From NCBI RefSeq assembly GCF_014837105.1, contig NZ_JACSPO010000001.1, positions 346,276-410,275 on the forward strand: DNA of 64,000 nt, written 5' to 3'. The notes beneath the pieces are model-generated. The model did not search any database. It was given only the letters and a program-made list of their open reading frames with translations, and was not told the DNA's origin. Each line of letters starts with the position of its first letter. Position 1 is the stretch's first letter. Position numbers and translations under genes: made by a program. Below are positions 27,309 to 36,549 of the stretch, piece by piece. This DNA comes from Oceanitalea stevensii (GTDB taxonomy: Bacteria; Actinomycetota; Actinomycetes; Actinomycetales; Actinomycetaceae).

Positions 27309-28181
27309 CTACTTGCGCGCGGGGTCGTCCACGAGGGATGACGCCCAGTCCGGCACGTAGGAGGAGACCTCGATCGGCGGTCGCTGGTAGCCGGTGCCTG
27401 GCGGACGCTTGGGCAGCGTGACCTTCTCCTCGCGCGGCACGTCCTCGTAGGGCAGCGAGGAGAGCAGGTGGTGGATCATGTTGAGTCGCGCCTGCTTCTT
27501 CGAGTCCGAGGCGACGTGGTACCAGGGCGCGACCGGCGTGTCGGTGTGGACCATCATCTCGTCCTTGGCCCGGGAGAAGTCCTCCCAGCGGGTGATCGAC
27601 TCGAGGTCGATGGGGGAGAGCTTCCACTGGCGCAGCGGGTCGTGCAGGCGCTTGCGGAAGCGCTCGAGCTGGACGTCGTCGGAGACGGAGAACCAGTACT
27701 TGCGCAGGTGGATGCCGTCCTCGATGAGCATCTGCTCGAAGATCGGGCACTGGCGCAGGAAACGCTTGTGCTCCTCGGGGGTGCAGAAGCCCATGACCTT
27801 CTCGACGCCGGCGCGGTTGTACCAGGACCGGTCGAACAGGACGATCTCGCCGGCTGCCGGCAGGTGCTGGATGTAGCGCTGGAAGTACCACTGCCCGCGC
27901 TCGCGCTCGGTCGGCGCGGGCAGGGCGGCGATGCGGGCGGTGCGCGGGGACAGGTACTCGGTGATGCGCTTGATCGTGCCGCCCTTCCCCGCGGCGTCCC
28001 GGCCCTCGAAGATGACGACGACGCGCGCGCCCGTCTCCTTCACCCACGCCTGGAGCTTCCCGAGCTCGCCCTGCAGGCGGTAGAGCTCGGCCTCGTAGAC
28101 CTTGTTCGGGATCTTCGTCGTGGTGAACCCGGCGGCCTCGGGGCTGATGTCGCTGGCGTCCGTCTTCGTTGATCTGGCCAT
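27309..28181 (-). CDS. ppk2: Polyphosphate kinase 2 (PPK2 class I-type)
   Basis: Cytoplasmic kinase of 290 residues that transfers phosphate between polyphosphate and nucleoside phosphates, mostly using polyphosphate to make NTP from NDP. Walker A is visible as FEGRDAAGKGG (58-68) and the lid/Walker B region as FDRSWYNRAGVEKVMGF, then RKYWFSVSDDVQLERF and PIDLESITRWEDFS, all hallmarks of PPK2. Length matches the one-domain class. ATG 28181 was chosen over an upstream in-frame start because the homologous sequence begins near residue 20. Convergent with the M15 peptidase gene. Confidence 0.94.
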   Translation of the reverse strand: MARSTKTDASDISPEAAGFTTTKIPNKVYEAELYRLQGELGKLQAWVKETGARVVVIFEGRDAAGKGGTIKRITEYLSPRTARIAALPAPTERERGQWYFQRYIQHLPAAGEIVLFDRSWYNRAGVEKVMGFCTPEEHKRFLRQCPIFEQMLIEDGIHLRKYWFSVSDDVQLERFRKRLHDPLRQWKLSPIDLESITRWEDFSRAKDEMMVHTDTPVAPWYHVASDSKKQARLNMIHHLLSSLPYEDVPREEKVTLPKRPPGTGYQRPPIEVSSYVPDWASSLVDDPARK

Positions 28182-28230
28182 GGGGAGAGTGTGCCGCTGA
28201 TTGGTACGGGGCAACACCCGGACGAGCCTG

Positions 28231-28593
28231 CTACGACCAGTTCCGGTGGGCGAACACCAGGTCCCGCTCTGAAGGCGCGTCGCCATCGAAGTCAGACCCG
28301 ACCTCGCCGGTCGATGCGTTGACCACAAGGCTCGCGAGTGACGGCTCTCCCCTGCGGAAGCAGTCCTCCGAGACGAGGTCGAGAAGCCAGCCCATGCCTT
28401 GCGTGAGGTAGGGCAGCGCAAGTTCGTTGCGCAGCTCGCCGTACGTCATCGTCTCTCGAGTGCGCGCGGCCTCGATCAACCGATCGCGCACGCGAGGCAG
28501 GCAGTCGAACGCCGTGGCGGTCACCGTCACCGTCCGGCCCTTCATCGGGACCTTCTCACCCTTGCGGAGCATGAGACTCATGCGCGCAATCAT
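28231..28593 (-). CDS. Hypothetical protein
   Basis: I do not recognise this 120-residue protein. It is soluble and mixed alpha/beta in appearance: MKGRTVTVTATAFDCLPRVR, a helical ETMTYGELRNELALPYLTQ segment, then WLLDLVSEDCFRRGEPSLAS and an acidic end. CGGAG lies upstream of ATG 28593. Codon third positions are slightly less GC-biased than its neighbours, consistent with a more recently acquired gene. It sits 36 bp from the Mo-oxidoreductase gene on the same strand, with no functional hint. Confidence 0.65.
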   Translation of the reverse strand: MIARMSLMLRKGEKVPMKGRTVTVTATAFDCLPRVRDRLIEAARTRETMTYGELRNELALPYLTQGMGWLLDLVSEDCFRRGEPSLASLVVNASTGEVGSDFDGDAPSERDLVFAHRNWS

Positions 28594-28629
28594 CGTGCTC
28601 CGCTTGGCCGGAGACCAAGCTCGGCCCTG

Positions 28630-30183
28630 TTACTGCCGTGCCCGAACATCCACATCCACCGAGTGCCACCCGCTGGCCCCGTCCGGCGCGGGCGAGGTGA
28701 AGCGCTCGGTCTGGACCTCCCCGTCCCCGTCGGTCGCACGGACGGTGAGCGTGTGCTCGCCGGGCTCGGCGTCCCACTCGAGCATCCACATTCGCCACGA
28801 GTCGACGGTGGGCTCGGCGGCCAGCGTGGCCGGCTGCCACTCGCCGTCGTCCACGCGCACCTCGACGGCGGAGATGCCGCGGTGCTGGGCCCACGCGACC
28901 CCGGCGATCACGGTCGGCCCGGCGTCGATCGGTCCGCGGCGGGGGACGTCGATGCGGGACGCGGTCTTGATCGGGCCGCGCTCGGACCAGCCGCGCGGCG
29001 TCCAGTAGCCCTCGTCCCGCGCGAAGCTCGTCACCTCGAGATCGACCACCCACTTCGTCGCCGACACGTACCCGTACAGCCCCGGCACGACCATCCGCAC
29101 CGGGAAGCCGTGCTGGGCAGGCAGCGGCTCGCCGTTCATCCCGACGGCGAGGAGCGAGTTGCGGTCGTCGGTGAGCGCCTCGAGCGGGGTGCCGGCCGTC
29201 CAGCCGTCGGCGCTCGTCGAGAGCACCATGTCCGCCTCGGGGAGCGGGCGTGCGCGGGCGAGGAGCTCGCGCACCGGCCACCCCGTCCACACGGCGTTGC
29301 CGGCGAGGTTCCCACCCACGTAGTTCGACACGCACGCGAGCGTCACGAGCGCCTCGACCATCGGCTGGTCGAGCAGCTCGGCCATGTCGATCTCGACCTC
29401 CTGCTCCACCAGTCCGTGCACCCGCAGCCGCCACGTCGCGGGGTCCACCTGCGGGACGGTGAGCGCGGTGTCGATGCGGTAGAAGTCGTCGTTGGGCGTG
29501 CGGTAGGTCGTCTGGCCGGGCACGCCCTGGTCCGCGGCGGCGGGGACGGTCACCGGCGCGGCGACGCGGGGCACGACGAACGCGTCACGGGCTGCGCGTA
29601 CCGCCTCGCCGGCGCCGCTGAGGACGCGGCCGGCGACGATGCCGAGCACGCCCAGCACAGCGAGCGCCCCGCCGCCGACGAGCACCGAGCGGCGGGTGAG
29701 ATCACCGGGCATCTCGACCTCCGCCGTCGCCGTCGTGAGGTCGCGGTTGAACCAGGCGAGGACGAGGGCGCCGACGACGATGCCGGCCATGGTCGGCAGG
29801 GCGTCGGTCGCCGCCGCGCCGGGCCGGCTGAGCACGGCCGCGACTCCGAGGATCCCGATGAGCGTGAACGTCACGAGTCCGGCGGCCAGCATCCAGCGGG
29901 CGAGCAGGCCGATGCCCGCGCACGCGGCGAGGAGCACGAGGCCCATGCCGACGAACAGGGCGGTCTTGTCCGAGGTCCCGAACGTCGCGACGGCGAAGTC
30001 CTTGAGCCACGGCGGGGTGAGGTCGACGAAGGCGTCGGCGACGGCGAGCAGCGGCGACGGCGTCCCCTCGACCGTGGTGAGGCGGGTGAGCAGCCCCGCG
30101 AGCAGCTCCGCGACGCCGAGCGTCACCGCCCCCGCGGCCAGTCCGGCCAGCGCGGCCGCACCTCGCGGGGTGAGCGTCACCAC
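28630..30183 (-). CDS. Membrane-anchored molybdopterin-dependent oxidoreductase (sulfite-oxidase fold)
   Basis: Protein of 517 residues. Four or five hydrophobic helices occupy about residues 1-170. An arginine pair (TRRSVLVGGGALAVLG) precedes the last one, which could act as an internal Tat-like anchor. The extracytoplasmic catalytic domain follows: Mo-cofactor site with the molybdenum-ligating Cys284 in LACVSN, then GYVSATKWVVDLEVT and WSERGPIKTASRIDVPRRG, and a C-terminal Ig-like dimerization domain (VEVRVDDGEWQPATL). The likely activity is oxidation or reduction of a small sulfur/nitrogen compound at the membrane. The GTG 30183 start follows GGGGTGGG. Divergent from the TetR regulator across palindromic operators. 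Confidence 0.88.
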   Translation of the reverse strand: MVTLTPRGAAALAGLAAGAVTLGVAELLAGLLTRLTTVEGTPSPLLAVADAFVDLTPPWLKDFAVATFGTSDKTALFVGMGLVLLAACAGIGLLARWMLAAGLVTFTLIGILGVAAVLSRPGAAATDALPTMAGIVVGALVLAWFNRDLTTATAEVEMPGDLTRRSVLVGGGALAVLGVLGIVAGRVLSGAGEAVRAARDAFVVPRVAAPVTVPAAADQGVPGQTTYRTPNDDFYRIDTALTVPQVDPATWRLRVHGLVEQEVEIDMAELLDQPMVEALVTLACVSNYVGGNLAGNAVWTGWPVRELLARARPLPEADMVLSTSADGWTAGTPLEALTDDRNSLLAVGMNGEPLPAQHGFPVRMVVPGLYGYVSATKWVVDLEVTSFARDEGYWTPRGWSERGPIKTASRIDVPRRGPIDAGPTVIAGVAWAQHRGISAVEVRVDDGEWQPATLAAEPTVDSWRMWMLEWDAEPGEHTLTVRATDGDGEVQTERFTSPAPDGASGWHSVDVDVRARQ

Positions 30184-30262
30184 ACCATGGTCCCACCCCG
30201 CGGGGAAGTTCCGCGTGAGACAGGCCTGCGTGGGGGCGACCTCGGTGCAGGCGCGCCCATGC

Positions 30263-30289
30263 AGTTGTGCACAACTTGCAGTAGTGCAA
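30263..30289. promoter_or_regulatory. TetR-type operator palindromes
   Basis: AGTTGTGCACAACT (30263-30276) is a perfect 14-bp palindrome. It is followed at once by the inverted repeat TTGCA-GTAG-TGCAA (30276-30289). Both lie 12-38 bp before the TetR start and within the region shared with the divergent Mo-oxidoreductase gene. They are strong candidates for autoregulation of the TetR-MFS operon; effects on the divergent gene are possible. Confidence 0.65.
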
Positions 30290-30300
30290 ACACGGTCGGT

Positions 30301-30927
30301 ATGTCCATTGACCCACCCGGCTCCCTGCGCGAGCGCCGGAAGGCCGAGACCTGGCTGGCGATCCACGACGCCGCCGCGACCCTGGCCCTCGAGCGGGGGT
30401 TGGAGAACGCGACCGTGGAGGCCACCGCAGAGGCGGCAGGCATCTCACCGCGGACCTTCTTCAACTACTTCGCCACCAAGGACGACGCCGTGCTCGGGGT
30501 GCGCACGCCCACCCTCGACCGGGCGCTGCTCGACGGGTTCTCCCTCGACGGTGACCTGCTCGGTCAGGTCACGCGCCTCCTGCTGGAGGTGTTCCGCAGC
30601 GCTCTCGACGGGCCGGACCGGGTACGCCGCCACGAGCTCCTCGCGAAGTACCCGCACCTCGCCCGGCGACGCAAGGAGCTGACGGTCGAGGCCGAGGACC
30701 TCGTGCGGCAGGCGCTCACCGACCTGCTTGCGCAGGACCCGTCGTGGACGGCGGGGATCGACGGGCACTCGGTGGACGAGGTGGCGCGGATGCTCGTCAT
30801 GCTCGCCGGCGTCCCGCTGCGCTCGATCGTCACGTCGCCCGATCGCGACGCCGGGGCCCGCATCCGGCCCGAGGACGTCGACGCGTCCCTCTCGCTCCTG
30901 CACGAACTCACCAGAAAGATCTCATGA
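30301..30927 (+). CDS. TetR/AcrR-family regulator
   Basis: Repressor-type regulator of 208 residues. The N-terminal helix-turn-helix is recognisable (HDAAATLALERGLENATVEATAEAAGISPRTFFNYFATKDDAVLG, residues about 21-65, quoted here in part only for its TFFNYF recognition helix). The C-terminal ligand domain is all-helical. Its stop overlaps the ATG of the MFS transporter by 4 bp, so it most likely controls that efflux pump. Palindromes lie immediately upstream. Confidence 0.93.
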   Translation: MSIDPPGSLRERRKAETWLAIHDAAATLALERGLENATVEATAEAAGISPRTFFNYFATKDDAVLGVRTPTLDRALLDGFSLDGDLLGQVTRLLLEVFRSALDGPDRVRRHELLAKYPHLARRRKELTVEAEDLVRQALTDLLAQDPSWTAGIDGHSVDEVARMLVMLAGVPLRSIVTSPDRDAGARIRPEDVDASLSLLHELTRKIS

Positions 30928-32570
30928 CCGCCACCACCACCCGCCGGGCCGACACTGGCTCCGGCACCCCGCACGTCGGCCTCCTCTTCGGTGGGCTCAT
31001 GCTGGTCATGCTGCTCGCCTCGTTGAACCAGACGGTGCTCAGCACGGCGATGCCCACGATCGTCGGCGAGCTCGACGGCGTGACGCACATGCTGTGGGTC
31101 ATCACCGCCTACATCCTCGCCTCGACGATCATGATGCCGATCTACGGCAAGCTCGGTGACCTCATCGGTCGCAGGCCGCTGCTCCTCGCGGCCATCGCAC
31201 TGTTCATGGTGGGGTCCGTCGTCGGTGCGCTGGCCGGCGGCATGACGGCGCTCATCGTCGCCCGTGCCATCCAGGGCCTGGGCGGAGGCGGCCTGATCAT
31301 CCTGTCCCAGGCCACCATCGCCGACGTCGTCCCGGCGCGGGAGCGCGGCAAGTACATGGGCGTCATGGGCGCCGTCTTCGCCGTCTCGTCGGTCGCCGGG
31401 CCGCTGCTCGGCGGCTGGTTCACCGAGGGGCCGGGCTGGCGCTGGGCGTTCTGGATCAACGTCCCGCTCGGGATCGCCGCCGCCGCCGGCGCCGTGTTCC
31501 TGCTCAAGCTGCCGCGCCCGCGCGGCAGGGTCCGGCTGGACATCGGCGGGATGATCCTGCTCGCCGTCGCCACCACGTGCCTCGTGCTCGCCGCCTCCTG
31601 GGGCGGCCACACCTACGCCTGGTCCGACCCTGTCATCCTCGGCCTCATCGCCGGCACGGTCGTCGCCGCGGTGACGTTCGTGGCCGTGGAGCGACGCGCC
31701 GCGGAGCCGATCCTGCCCATGCACCTGTTCGCCGAGCCCAACTTCAACTTCACCACGGTGGCCGGCCTGCTCATCGGCGTCGGCATGTTCGGTGCCATCG
31801 GCTACATGCCCACCTACCTGCAGATGACCTTCGGCGTCGACGCCACCGAGTCCGGGCTCCTCATGATCCCGATGATGGGGACGATGCTCGTCACCTCGAC
31901 CGTCACGGGCCAGCTCGTCACCCGCACCGGGCGCTACAAGTGGATGCCGATCAGCGGCAGCCTCATCCTCGCCGTGGGCCTGGTGCTGCTGTCCACCCTC
32001 ACCGCGGACATGGGCGTGTGGCACGTGTGCCTCTACGTCGGGGTCATCGGGCTGGGACTGGGCATGTCGATGCAGATCCTCGTGCTCGTTGTGCAGAACA
32101 CCTTCCCGCTGCGCGAGGTCGGCACCGCCACGGCGTCGAACAACTACTTCCGCCAGATCGGCGCCACGCTCGGCTCGGCCCTCGTGGGCAGCATCTTCAC
32201 GAGCCGGCTGGCGAGCCTGCTCGTCGAGCGGCTTCCCGCCGAGGCGGTCGAGAGCGTCGGCGGTGGTGCCGACTCCCTGACTCCCGCCATGGTCGCCGGC
32301 CTGCCGGACGCGATCCGCCAGCCCATCATCGAGTCCTACAACGACGCACTGACCCCGATCTACCTGTGGATCGCGCCCCTGGGCCTCGTCGCCGCGGTGC
32401 TGCTGTGCTTCGTCAAGGAGATGCCGCTGGCCACCAGCCTGGACGACGAGCAGGTTCCCCAGGCCGCCGTCGAGGGCAACCTCCTGGTGCAGGCCGACAT
32501 GGTGGAGGAGGATGCCGAGGCCCGCGGGCCTCGTGCGGAGGCTGTCCGCGGCGGCACTGCCGACCGGTAG
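30924..32570 (+). CDS. MFS multidrug efflux transporter (DHA2, 14-TM type)
   Basis: Proton-driven exporter of 548 residues with about 14 transmembrane helices. DHA2 motifs: SLNQTVLSTAMPTIVGEL in helix 1, GKLGDLIGRRPLL (motif A) after helix 2, ARAIQGLGGGGLIILS and GPLLGGWFT (motif C region). A long acidic cytoplasmic tail ends the protein. ATGA overlap couples it to the TetR gene. Substrates are probably hydrophobic drugs or biocides; nothing in the sequence narrows this. Confidence 0.94.
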   Translation: MTATTTRRADTGSGTPHVGLLFGGLMLVMLLASLNQTVLSTAMPTIVGELDGVTHMLWVITAYILASTIMMPIYGKLGDLIGRRPLLLAAIALFMVGSVVGALAGGMTALIVARAIQGLGGGGLIILSQATIADVVPARERGKYMGVMGAVFAVSSVAGPLLGGWFTEGPGWRWAFWINVPLGIAAAAGAVFLLKLPRPRGRVRLDIGGMILLAVATTCLVLAASWGGHTYAWSDPVILGLIAGTVVAAVTFVAVERRAAEPILPMHLFAEPNFNFTTVAGLLIGVGMFGAIGYMPTYLQMTFGVDATESGLLMIPMMGTMLVTSTVTGQLVTRTGRYKWMPISGSLILAVGLVLLSTLTADMGVWHVCLYVGVIGLGLGMSMQILVLVVQNTFPLREVGTATASNNYFRQIGATLGSALVGSIFTSRLASLLVERLPAEAVESVGGGADSLTPAMVAGLPDAIRQPIIESYNDALTPIYLWIAPLGLVAAVLLCFVKEMPLATSLDDEQVPQAAVEGNLLVQADMVEEDAEARGPRAEAVRGGTADR

Positions 32571-32664
32571 CTGTCACGGTGCCAGTCGCGGGCCCCGGTG
32601 ACACTGGTGCCCCGCGGCGACTCCGCGCGACGCCCTGCACAGCACAACGAGATCGGAGGCCCTG

Positions 32665-33810
32665 ATGCCGTTCGCCGACGAGATGATCGGGACGCAGACC
32701 GTCCGCGCCCTGACCGCATCGCTCGAGACGGTGCGACCCGACCTCGCGCTGACGGCGGTGCGTGCAACGGAGCAGGCGCTGGCACCGCTGTCCTTGCGTG
32801 AGCGCAGCGACCTGCTGCGGGACGCGCTGCTCGCAGACCTGCCGGGCGACTATCCCGCGCTGGCCGCGACGGTCCGCGCAGCACGCGACCGCGCCGAGTC
32901 GTTCACCGGCTGGCTCATCTGGCCCGTCACGAGCGCCGTCGTCGCCAAGGCGATCGAGGACGGCTCGGCGGGCGCGTTCGACGACGCTCTGGCCCTGATG
33001 GCGGAGCTCACCCCGCGGCTGACCGCGGAGTTCGCCATCCGCGGGCTTCTGAACCACGACCTCGACCGGGCTCTGACGATCATCCAGGGCTGGGTCGCCT
33101 CCGAGGACGAGCACGTCCGCCGGCTGGCCACGGAGGGCACTCGTCCGTTCCTGCCCTGGTCCGTGCGGGTACCGGGCATCCTGGTCGACCCCCGATCCAC
33201 GCTCCCGATCCTGCACGCCCTCTACCGGGACGAGTCCGAGTACGTGCGCCGCTCGGTGGCCAACCACCTCAACGACCTGAGCCGCCGTGAGCCCGACCTG
33301 GTCGTCGAGACCGCGGCGGCCTGGCTCGGCGCTCCGGGCGACGCCGACGTGACCCAGGAGAACACCCGGAGGCTGGTGCGCCACGGCCTGCGCACCCTTG
33401 TGAAACAGGGGCATCCCGGAGCGCTCGGCCTGCTCGGGTTCACGCCGGCGGCGGTGGAGGTGACGGGACCGGTGCTGGCCACCGACGTCGTCGCGGTCGG
33501 GGAGGTGCTGACCTTCACCGCCTCCGTCCGCAACACGGGGACGGAGTCGGCCGAGCTGGCCGTGGACTACGTCATCCACCACCGCAAGGCGAACGGGTCA
33601 CAGACCGACAAGACGTTCAAGCTCACCACCCGCCGACTCGCACCCGGCGAGGCCGTCGACCTCGGCAAGCAGCACTCGTTCCGTGTCATCACCACCCGGC
33701 GCTACTACACGGGGGAGCACGCACTCGAGCTCCAGGTCAACGGCGTCCGGTACGGCCGTGTGAGCTTCACCCTGACGACCCCGCCGGAGCAGGTAGCCGC
33801 GGAGGGGTGA
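32665..33810 (+). CDS. AlkD-like DNA alkylation repair protein (HEAT repeats)
   Basis: Protein of 381 residues built of ALK/HEAT-like helical repeats (LALMAELTPRLTAEFAIR, VRRLATEGTRPFLPWSVRV, YVRRSVANHLNDLSRREPDLV), then a beta-rich C-terminal extension (VEVTGPVLATDVVAVGEVLTF to the end) typical of one actinobacterial subgroup. AlkD proteins bind alkylated DNA and some excise N3/N7-alkyl purines. The WNH-like and RRSVANHLND motif is characteristic. Upstream GATCGGAGG gives a good ribosome site. Stands alone. Confidence 0.87.
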   Translation: MPFADEMIGTQTVRALTASLETVRPDLALTAVRATEQALAPLSLRERSDLLRDALLADLPGDYPALAATVRAARDRAESFTGWLIWPVTSAVVAKAIEDGSAGAFDDALALMAELTPRLTAEFAIRGLLNHDLDRALTIIQGWVASEDEHVRRLATEGTRPFLPWSVRVPGILVDPRSTLPILHALYRDESEYVRRSVANHLNDLSRREPDLVVETAAAWLGAPGDADVTQENTRRLVRHGLRTLVKQGHPGALGLLGFTPAAVEVTGPVLATDVVAVGEVLTFTASVRNTGTESAELAVDYVIHHRKANGSQTDKTFKLTTRRLAPGEAVDLGKQHSFRVITTRRYYTGEHALELQVNGVRYGRVSFTLTTPPEQVAAEG

Positions 33811-33862
33811 CGCCAACGGCAAGACGGGCCGGGTGTCTGCGTGTCCGACGACGTCCGGGCAC

Positions 33863-33905
33863 ACCGGAGCGGGGAGGTCCCCCCTCGACGCCTCCCCGCT
33901 CCGGT
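33863..33905. terminator. Perfect 15-bp hairpin between convergent genes
   Basis: ACCGGAGCGGGGAGG (33863-33877) pairs perfectly with CCTCCCCGCTCCGGT (33891-33905) over a 13-nt loop. It lies between the ends of the AlkD-like gene and the wall-anchored beta-lactamase-like gene, and would serve as a bidirectional terminator. Confidence 0.75.
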
Positions 33906-33921
33906 GCTGTCCCGGGCCGGC

Positions 33922-35898
33922 CTATTCCGCGACCGCGCCCCTCCGGCGAGCGACGGCCGTCACCGCGATGCCGGCGAGCAGGGTCGCCAGTGCGCCGGCG
34001 AGCACCGCCGTCGAGACGCCGGTGGTCGGCAGGGTGCCGCCTCCGGCGGACGGGCCCTCACCGGTGCCGCCGCCGGGCGCCTGGGTACCGCCGTCGTCGG
34101 GTGCCGTCGTCGGCTGCTGCGCGGGAGGCGTGTCGGTCGGGGCGTCCGTCGGGTGCTCCCCGTCCAGGGCCGCGAGGGCGTCGAGGTAGTCGTAGACCGC
34201 GAGCCCGATCTCCTGGACGATCGGGTTGCCGATCTCCTGGGTCTCGTCGAAGCCGCCCGAGTTCGTCACCTCGGTGAGCACGACGACGGCGGCCTCGTGA
34301 CCGGGCACGAGGAAGTAGCCGACGTCGTGGGTGACGTTGCCGGTCTCCCCGGTCTTGTGGGCCACGGGCGCGTCGTTCAGCACGGCACCGAACTTCGTGT
34401 CGACCTCCTGGTCACCCATCCACGTGAGGATCTGCTCGCGGGACTCCTCGCCCAGCAGCTCGTCCCCGTACATCGCCTCGAGCAGCGCGAGGGTGTCGCC
34501 GACGTCCAGCACGTTGGCCGGCTCGTCGATGAGCTCCCCGGGGAACATCTGCCGGTTGAAGCGCATGACGTCCAGGCCGAGGTCGTCGATGAGCTCCTGC
34601 GTGGTCGGCAGGCCGATGTGGTAGAGCAGCACGTTCGTCGCCGTGTTGTCACTCTCCACGACCATGCGCCGCACGAGCTCGCCCACCGTCGTCGTGAACG
34701 GCATCTCTTCGTCCTGGAAGCTGCCCGACCCGCCGACCACCATGTACGGGGAGATCGTCACCGGCGCGTCGAGGTGGAGCAGGTCGCGCTGTGTCTGGCG
34801 CATGACGGCGGCGAGCAGCGAGAGCTTGATGACGCTCGCCGGGTTGTACGGCTCCTGCGACCCGAGCAGGACTCGGTCGCCGTCCGCGGTGAGGTCGCTG
34901 AAGCCCACGGACACGCGGACGTCCTGCGCCGCTGCCCCGTCGATGTAGGGCTGGACGATCGCCTCGACGTCGGCCGTGACGTCCCCGGTGAGGCGCGCGA
35001 AGTCGTAGACGACCCGGGCGGTCTCCTGGACGAAGACGTCGGCCTCGGCGCGCGGCAGGTCGGTGAACGACGTCGTCGTGGTGAACGCGAGCTCCCGTCC
35101 GGGCAGCAGGACGATGCCGGAGTCGTGGGACACGTCGGCGAGCTCACCGGTCTTGTTCGCCAGGTGCGGGCGGGGGATCGCCGCACCGAACTTCGTGTCG
35201 ACGAGCTGGCCCCGCATGAGGTCGATGATGTGCTCGCTGGACTCCGGACTGAGGACCTCGCCCTCCCACAGCAGGGTGACGAGCTCGGTGACCTCCTCGG
35301 CGGAGATGTAGTTCTCCTGCAGGGGAGGGGAGGCCGGGTGGATCATCTTGCGGCCGAGGTACAGGTCCTCGAACCCGAGTGCGTGGACGTAGTCGTTGAC
35401 GGCGTCGAACCCTCCGGCCAGGTCGATGAGGACGTTGGTGGCGGTGTTGTCGCTGACCTGGACCATGAGCTCCATAAGCTCGGCGACGGTGATGTCGAGC
35501 GGGAACTGCCCGTCCTTGAGCGTGCCTGAGCCGCCGACGATGTTGGGGTCACCGGCCGGGATCGTCACGGTCTGGTCGAGGTCGAGCTCGCCGGCGTCCA
35601 CGTCGGCCATGAGCGTGGCGAGCAGCGGCAGCTTGATGATGCTCGCCGCCTTGACCTGCTCGTCCTCACCGGCCACCAGCGTCGCGCCGTCGAACCCGCC
35701 CGCGAGGTCGGTGACGGCGACGCTCAGCGTGACGCCGGACTCGGCGGCGTCGGCGACGACGGCGTCCAGCCGGCTCTCGAGGCCGTCCCAGGTCTGCAAC
35801 GGCTCCGCTGATGCGGTGCCCGCCCCGGCGAGCACAAGAGCGGCTCCGACCGACGTCGCCACCAGCCCCCGTGTCGCTCGGCGTGATCCTGTGCGCAT
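33922..35898 (-). CDS. Wall-anchored protein with two tandem class A beta-lactamase-like domains
   Basis: Secreted protein of 658 residues. The signal peptide ends near ASA (30-31). Two complete serine hydrolase domains follow, each with SxxK, SDN and KTG boxes: S86IIK, SDN149-151, KTG249-251, and S355VIK, SDN416-418, KTG515-517. A Thr/Pro/Gly stalk and an LPTTG sorting signal with hydrophobic helix and RRR tail end the protein. The class A Glu166-type ExxLN is not evident in either domain, so penicillin hydrolysis is doubtful; D-Ala-D-Ala peptidase/esterase-like activity is possible. Tandem fusion with wall anchoring is unusual. ATG 35898 has AAAGGACC upstream. Confidence 0.9.
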   Translation of the reverse strand: MRTGSRRATRGLVATSVGAALVLAGAGTASAEPLQTWDGLESRLDAVVADAAESGVTLSVAVTDLAGGFDGATLVAGEDEQVKAASIIKLPLLATLMADVDAGELDLDQTVTIPAGDPNIVGGSGTLKDGQFPLDITVAELMELMVQVSDNTATNVLIDLAGGFDAVNDYVHALGFEDLYLGRKMIHPASPPLQENYISAEEVTELVTLLWEGEVLSPESSEHIIDLMRGQLVDTKFGAAIPRPHLANKTGELADVSHDSGIVLLPGRELAFTTTTSFTDLPRAEADVFVQETARVVYDFARLTGDVTADVEAIVQPYIDGAAAQDVRVSVGFSDLTADGDRVLLGSQEPYNPASVIKLSLLAAVMRQTQRDLLHLDAPVTISPYMVVGGSGSFQDEEMPFTTTVGELVRRMVVESDNTATNVLLYHIGLPTTQELIDDLGLDVMRFNRQMFPGELIDEPANVLDVGDTLALLEAMYGDELLGEESREQILTWMGDQEVDTKFGAVLNDAPVAHKTGETGNVTHDVGYFLVPGHEAAVVVLTEVTNSGGFDETQEIGNPIVQEIGLAVYDYLDALAALDGEHPTDAPTDTPPAQQPTTAPDDGGTQAPGGGTGEGPSAGGGTLPTTGVSTAVLAGALATLLAGIAVTAVARRRGAVAE

Positions 35899-35974
35899 GC
35901 CCAAGGTCCTTTCGTCGTCGTGGGTTAACACGACGGAGTAAAACCGAGCGACGTTGCCGGGGTGTTGCGACCTG

Positions 35975-36460
35975 TTAACTCCGTGTCACTTCGGGCCCAG
36001 GCCTCAGCTGCAACGTCATGAAGGTGCTCAGCGGGTCGGGCGCGTAGTCACCGAAGGGCCCGGTCTCGAGAAAGCCGTGGCGCGCGTAGAGCCGGCGCGC
36101 GGCGGCGAAGTAGTCCATCGAGCCGGTCTCCAGGTGCACGCTCGTGAAGCCCCGCTCCCGGGCGACGGCGAGCAGGTGTGCCAGCATCGCTGAGCCCACC
36201 CCTCGCCCGCGGGCTGTCGCGACGGTACGCATCGTCTTGAGCTCGGCGGTCCCCTCTCCGAGCCCTTTGATGGCGCCGCAGCCGAGCAGGGCGCCGTCGT
36301 CGTCGCGCGCGGCGAAGAAGGTGACGTCCGGGTCGCGAAGACCCTTGTCGGTCAGCGCGTGCATGCTCTCCGGGGGCGAGGTGGCGTACATGTCCTGCAG
36401 GTGCTCGCGCAGCAGCGCCGCGACGTCCTGCGCGTCCAGGTTTCCAGGTTCGATTCGCAC
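35975..36460 (-). CDS. GNAT-family N-acetyltransferase
   Basis: Acetyltransferase of 161 residues from GTG 36460, where homologous sequence begins (VRIEPGNLDAQDVAALLREHL). Acetyl-CoA binding motif A is clear as TVATARGRGVGSAMLAHLLAVARERG, with MKTMR-like ELKTMRTV before it and YARHGFLETGPFGDY after. The ending DPLSTFMTLQL is typical of a common small-molecule or protein acetyltransferase subgroup (YjgM-like). Substrate unknown. Divergent from the aminotransferase gene. Confidence 0.9.
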   Translation of the reverse strand: MRIEPGNLDAQDVAALLREHLQDMYATSPPESMHALTDKGLRDPDVTFFAARDDDGALLGCGAIKGLGEGTAELKTMRTVATARGRGVGSAMLAHLLAVARERGFTSVHLETGSMDYFAAARRLYARHGFLETGPFGDYAPDPLSTFMTLQLRPGPEVTRS

Positions 36461-36549
36461 GGGAGCACCGTAGGACGCCGCGGTTTCGGTCGCGTTTCGC
36501 GCCGCCCCACCGGTGCGGTCTCCCGCCCAGCACGGTGTAGACAGGGAGA

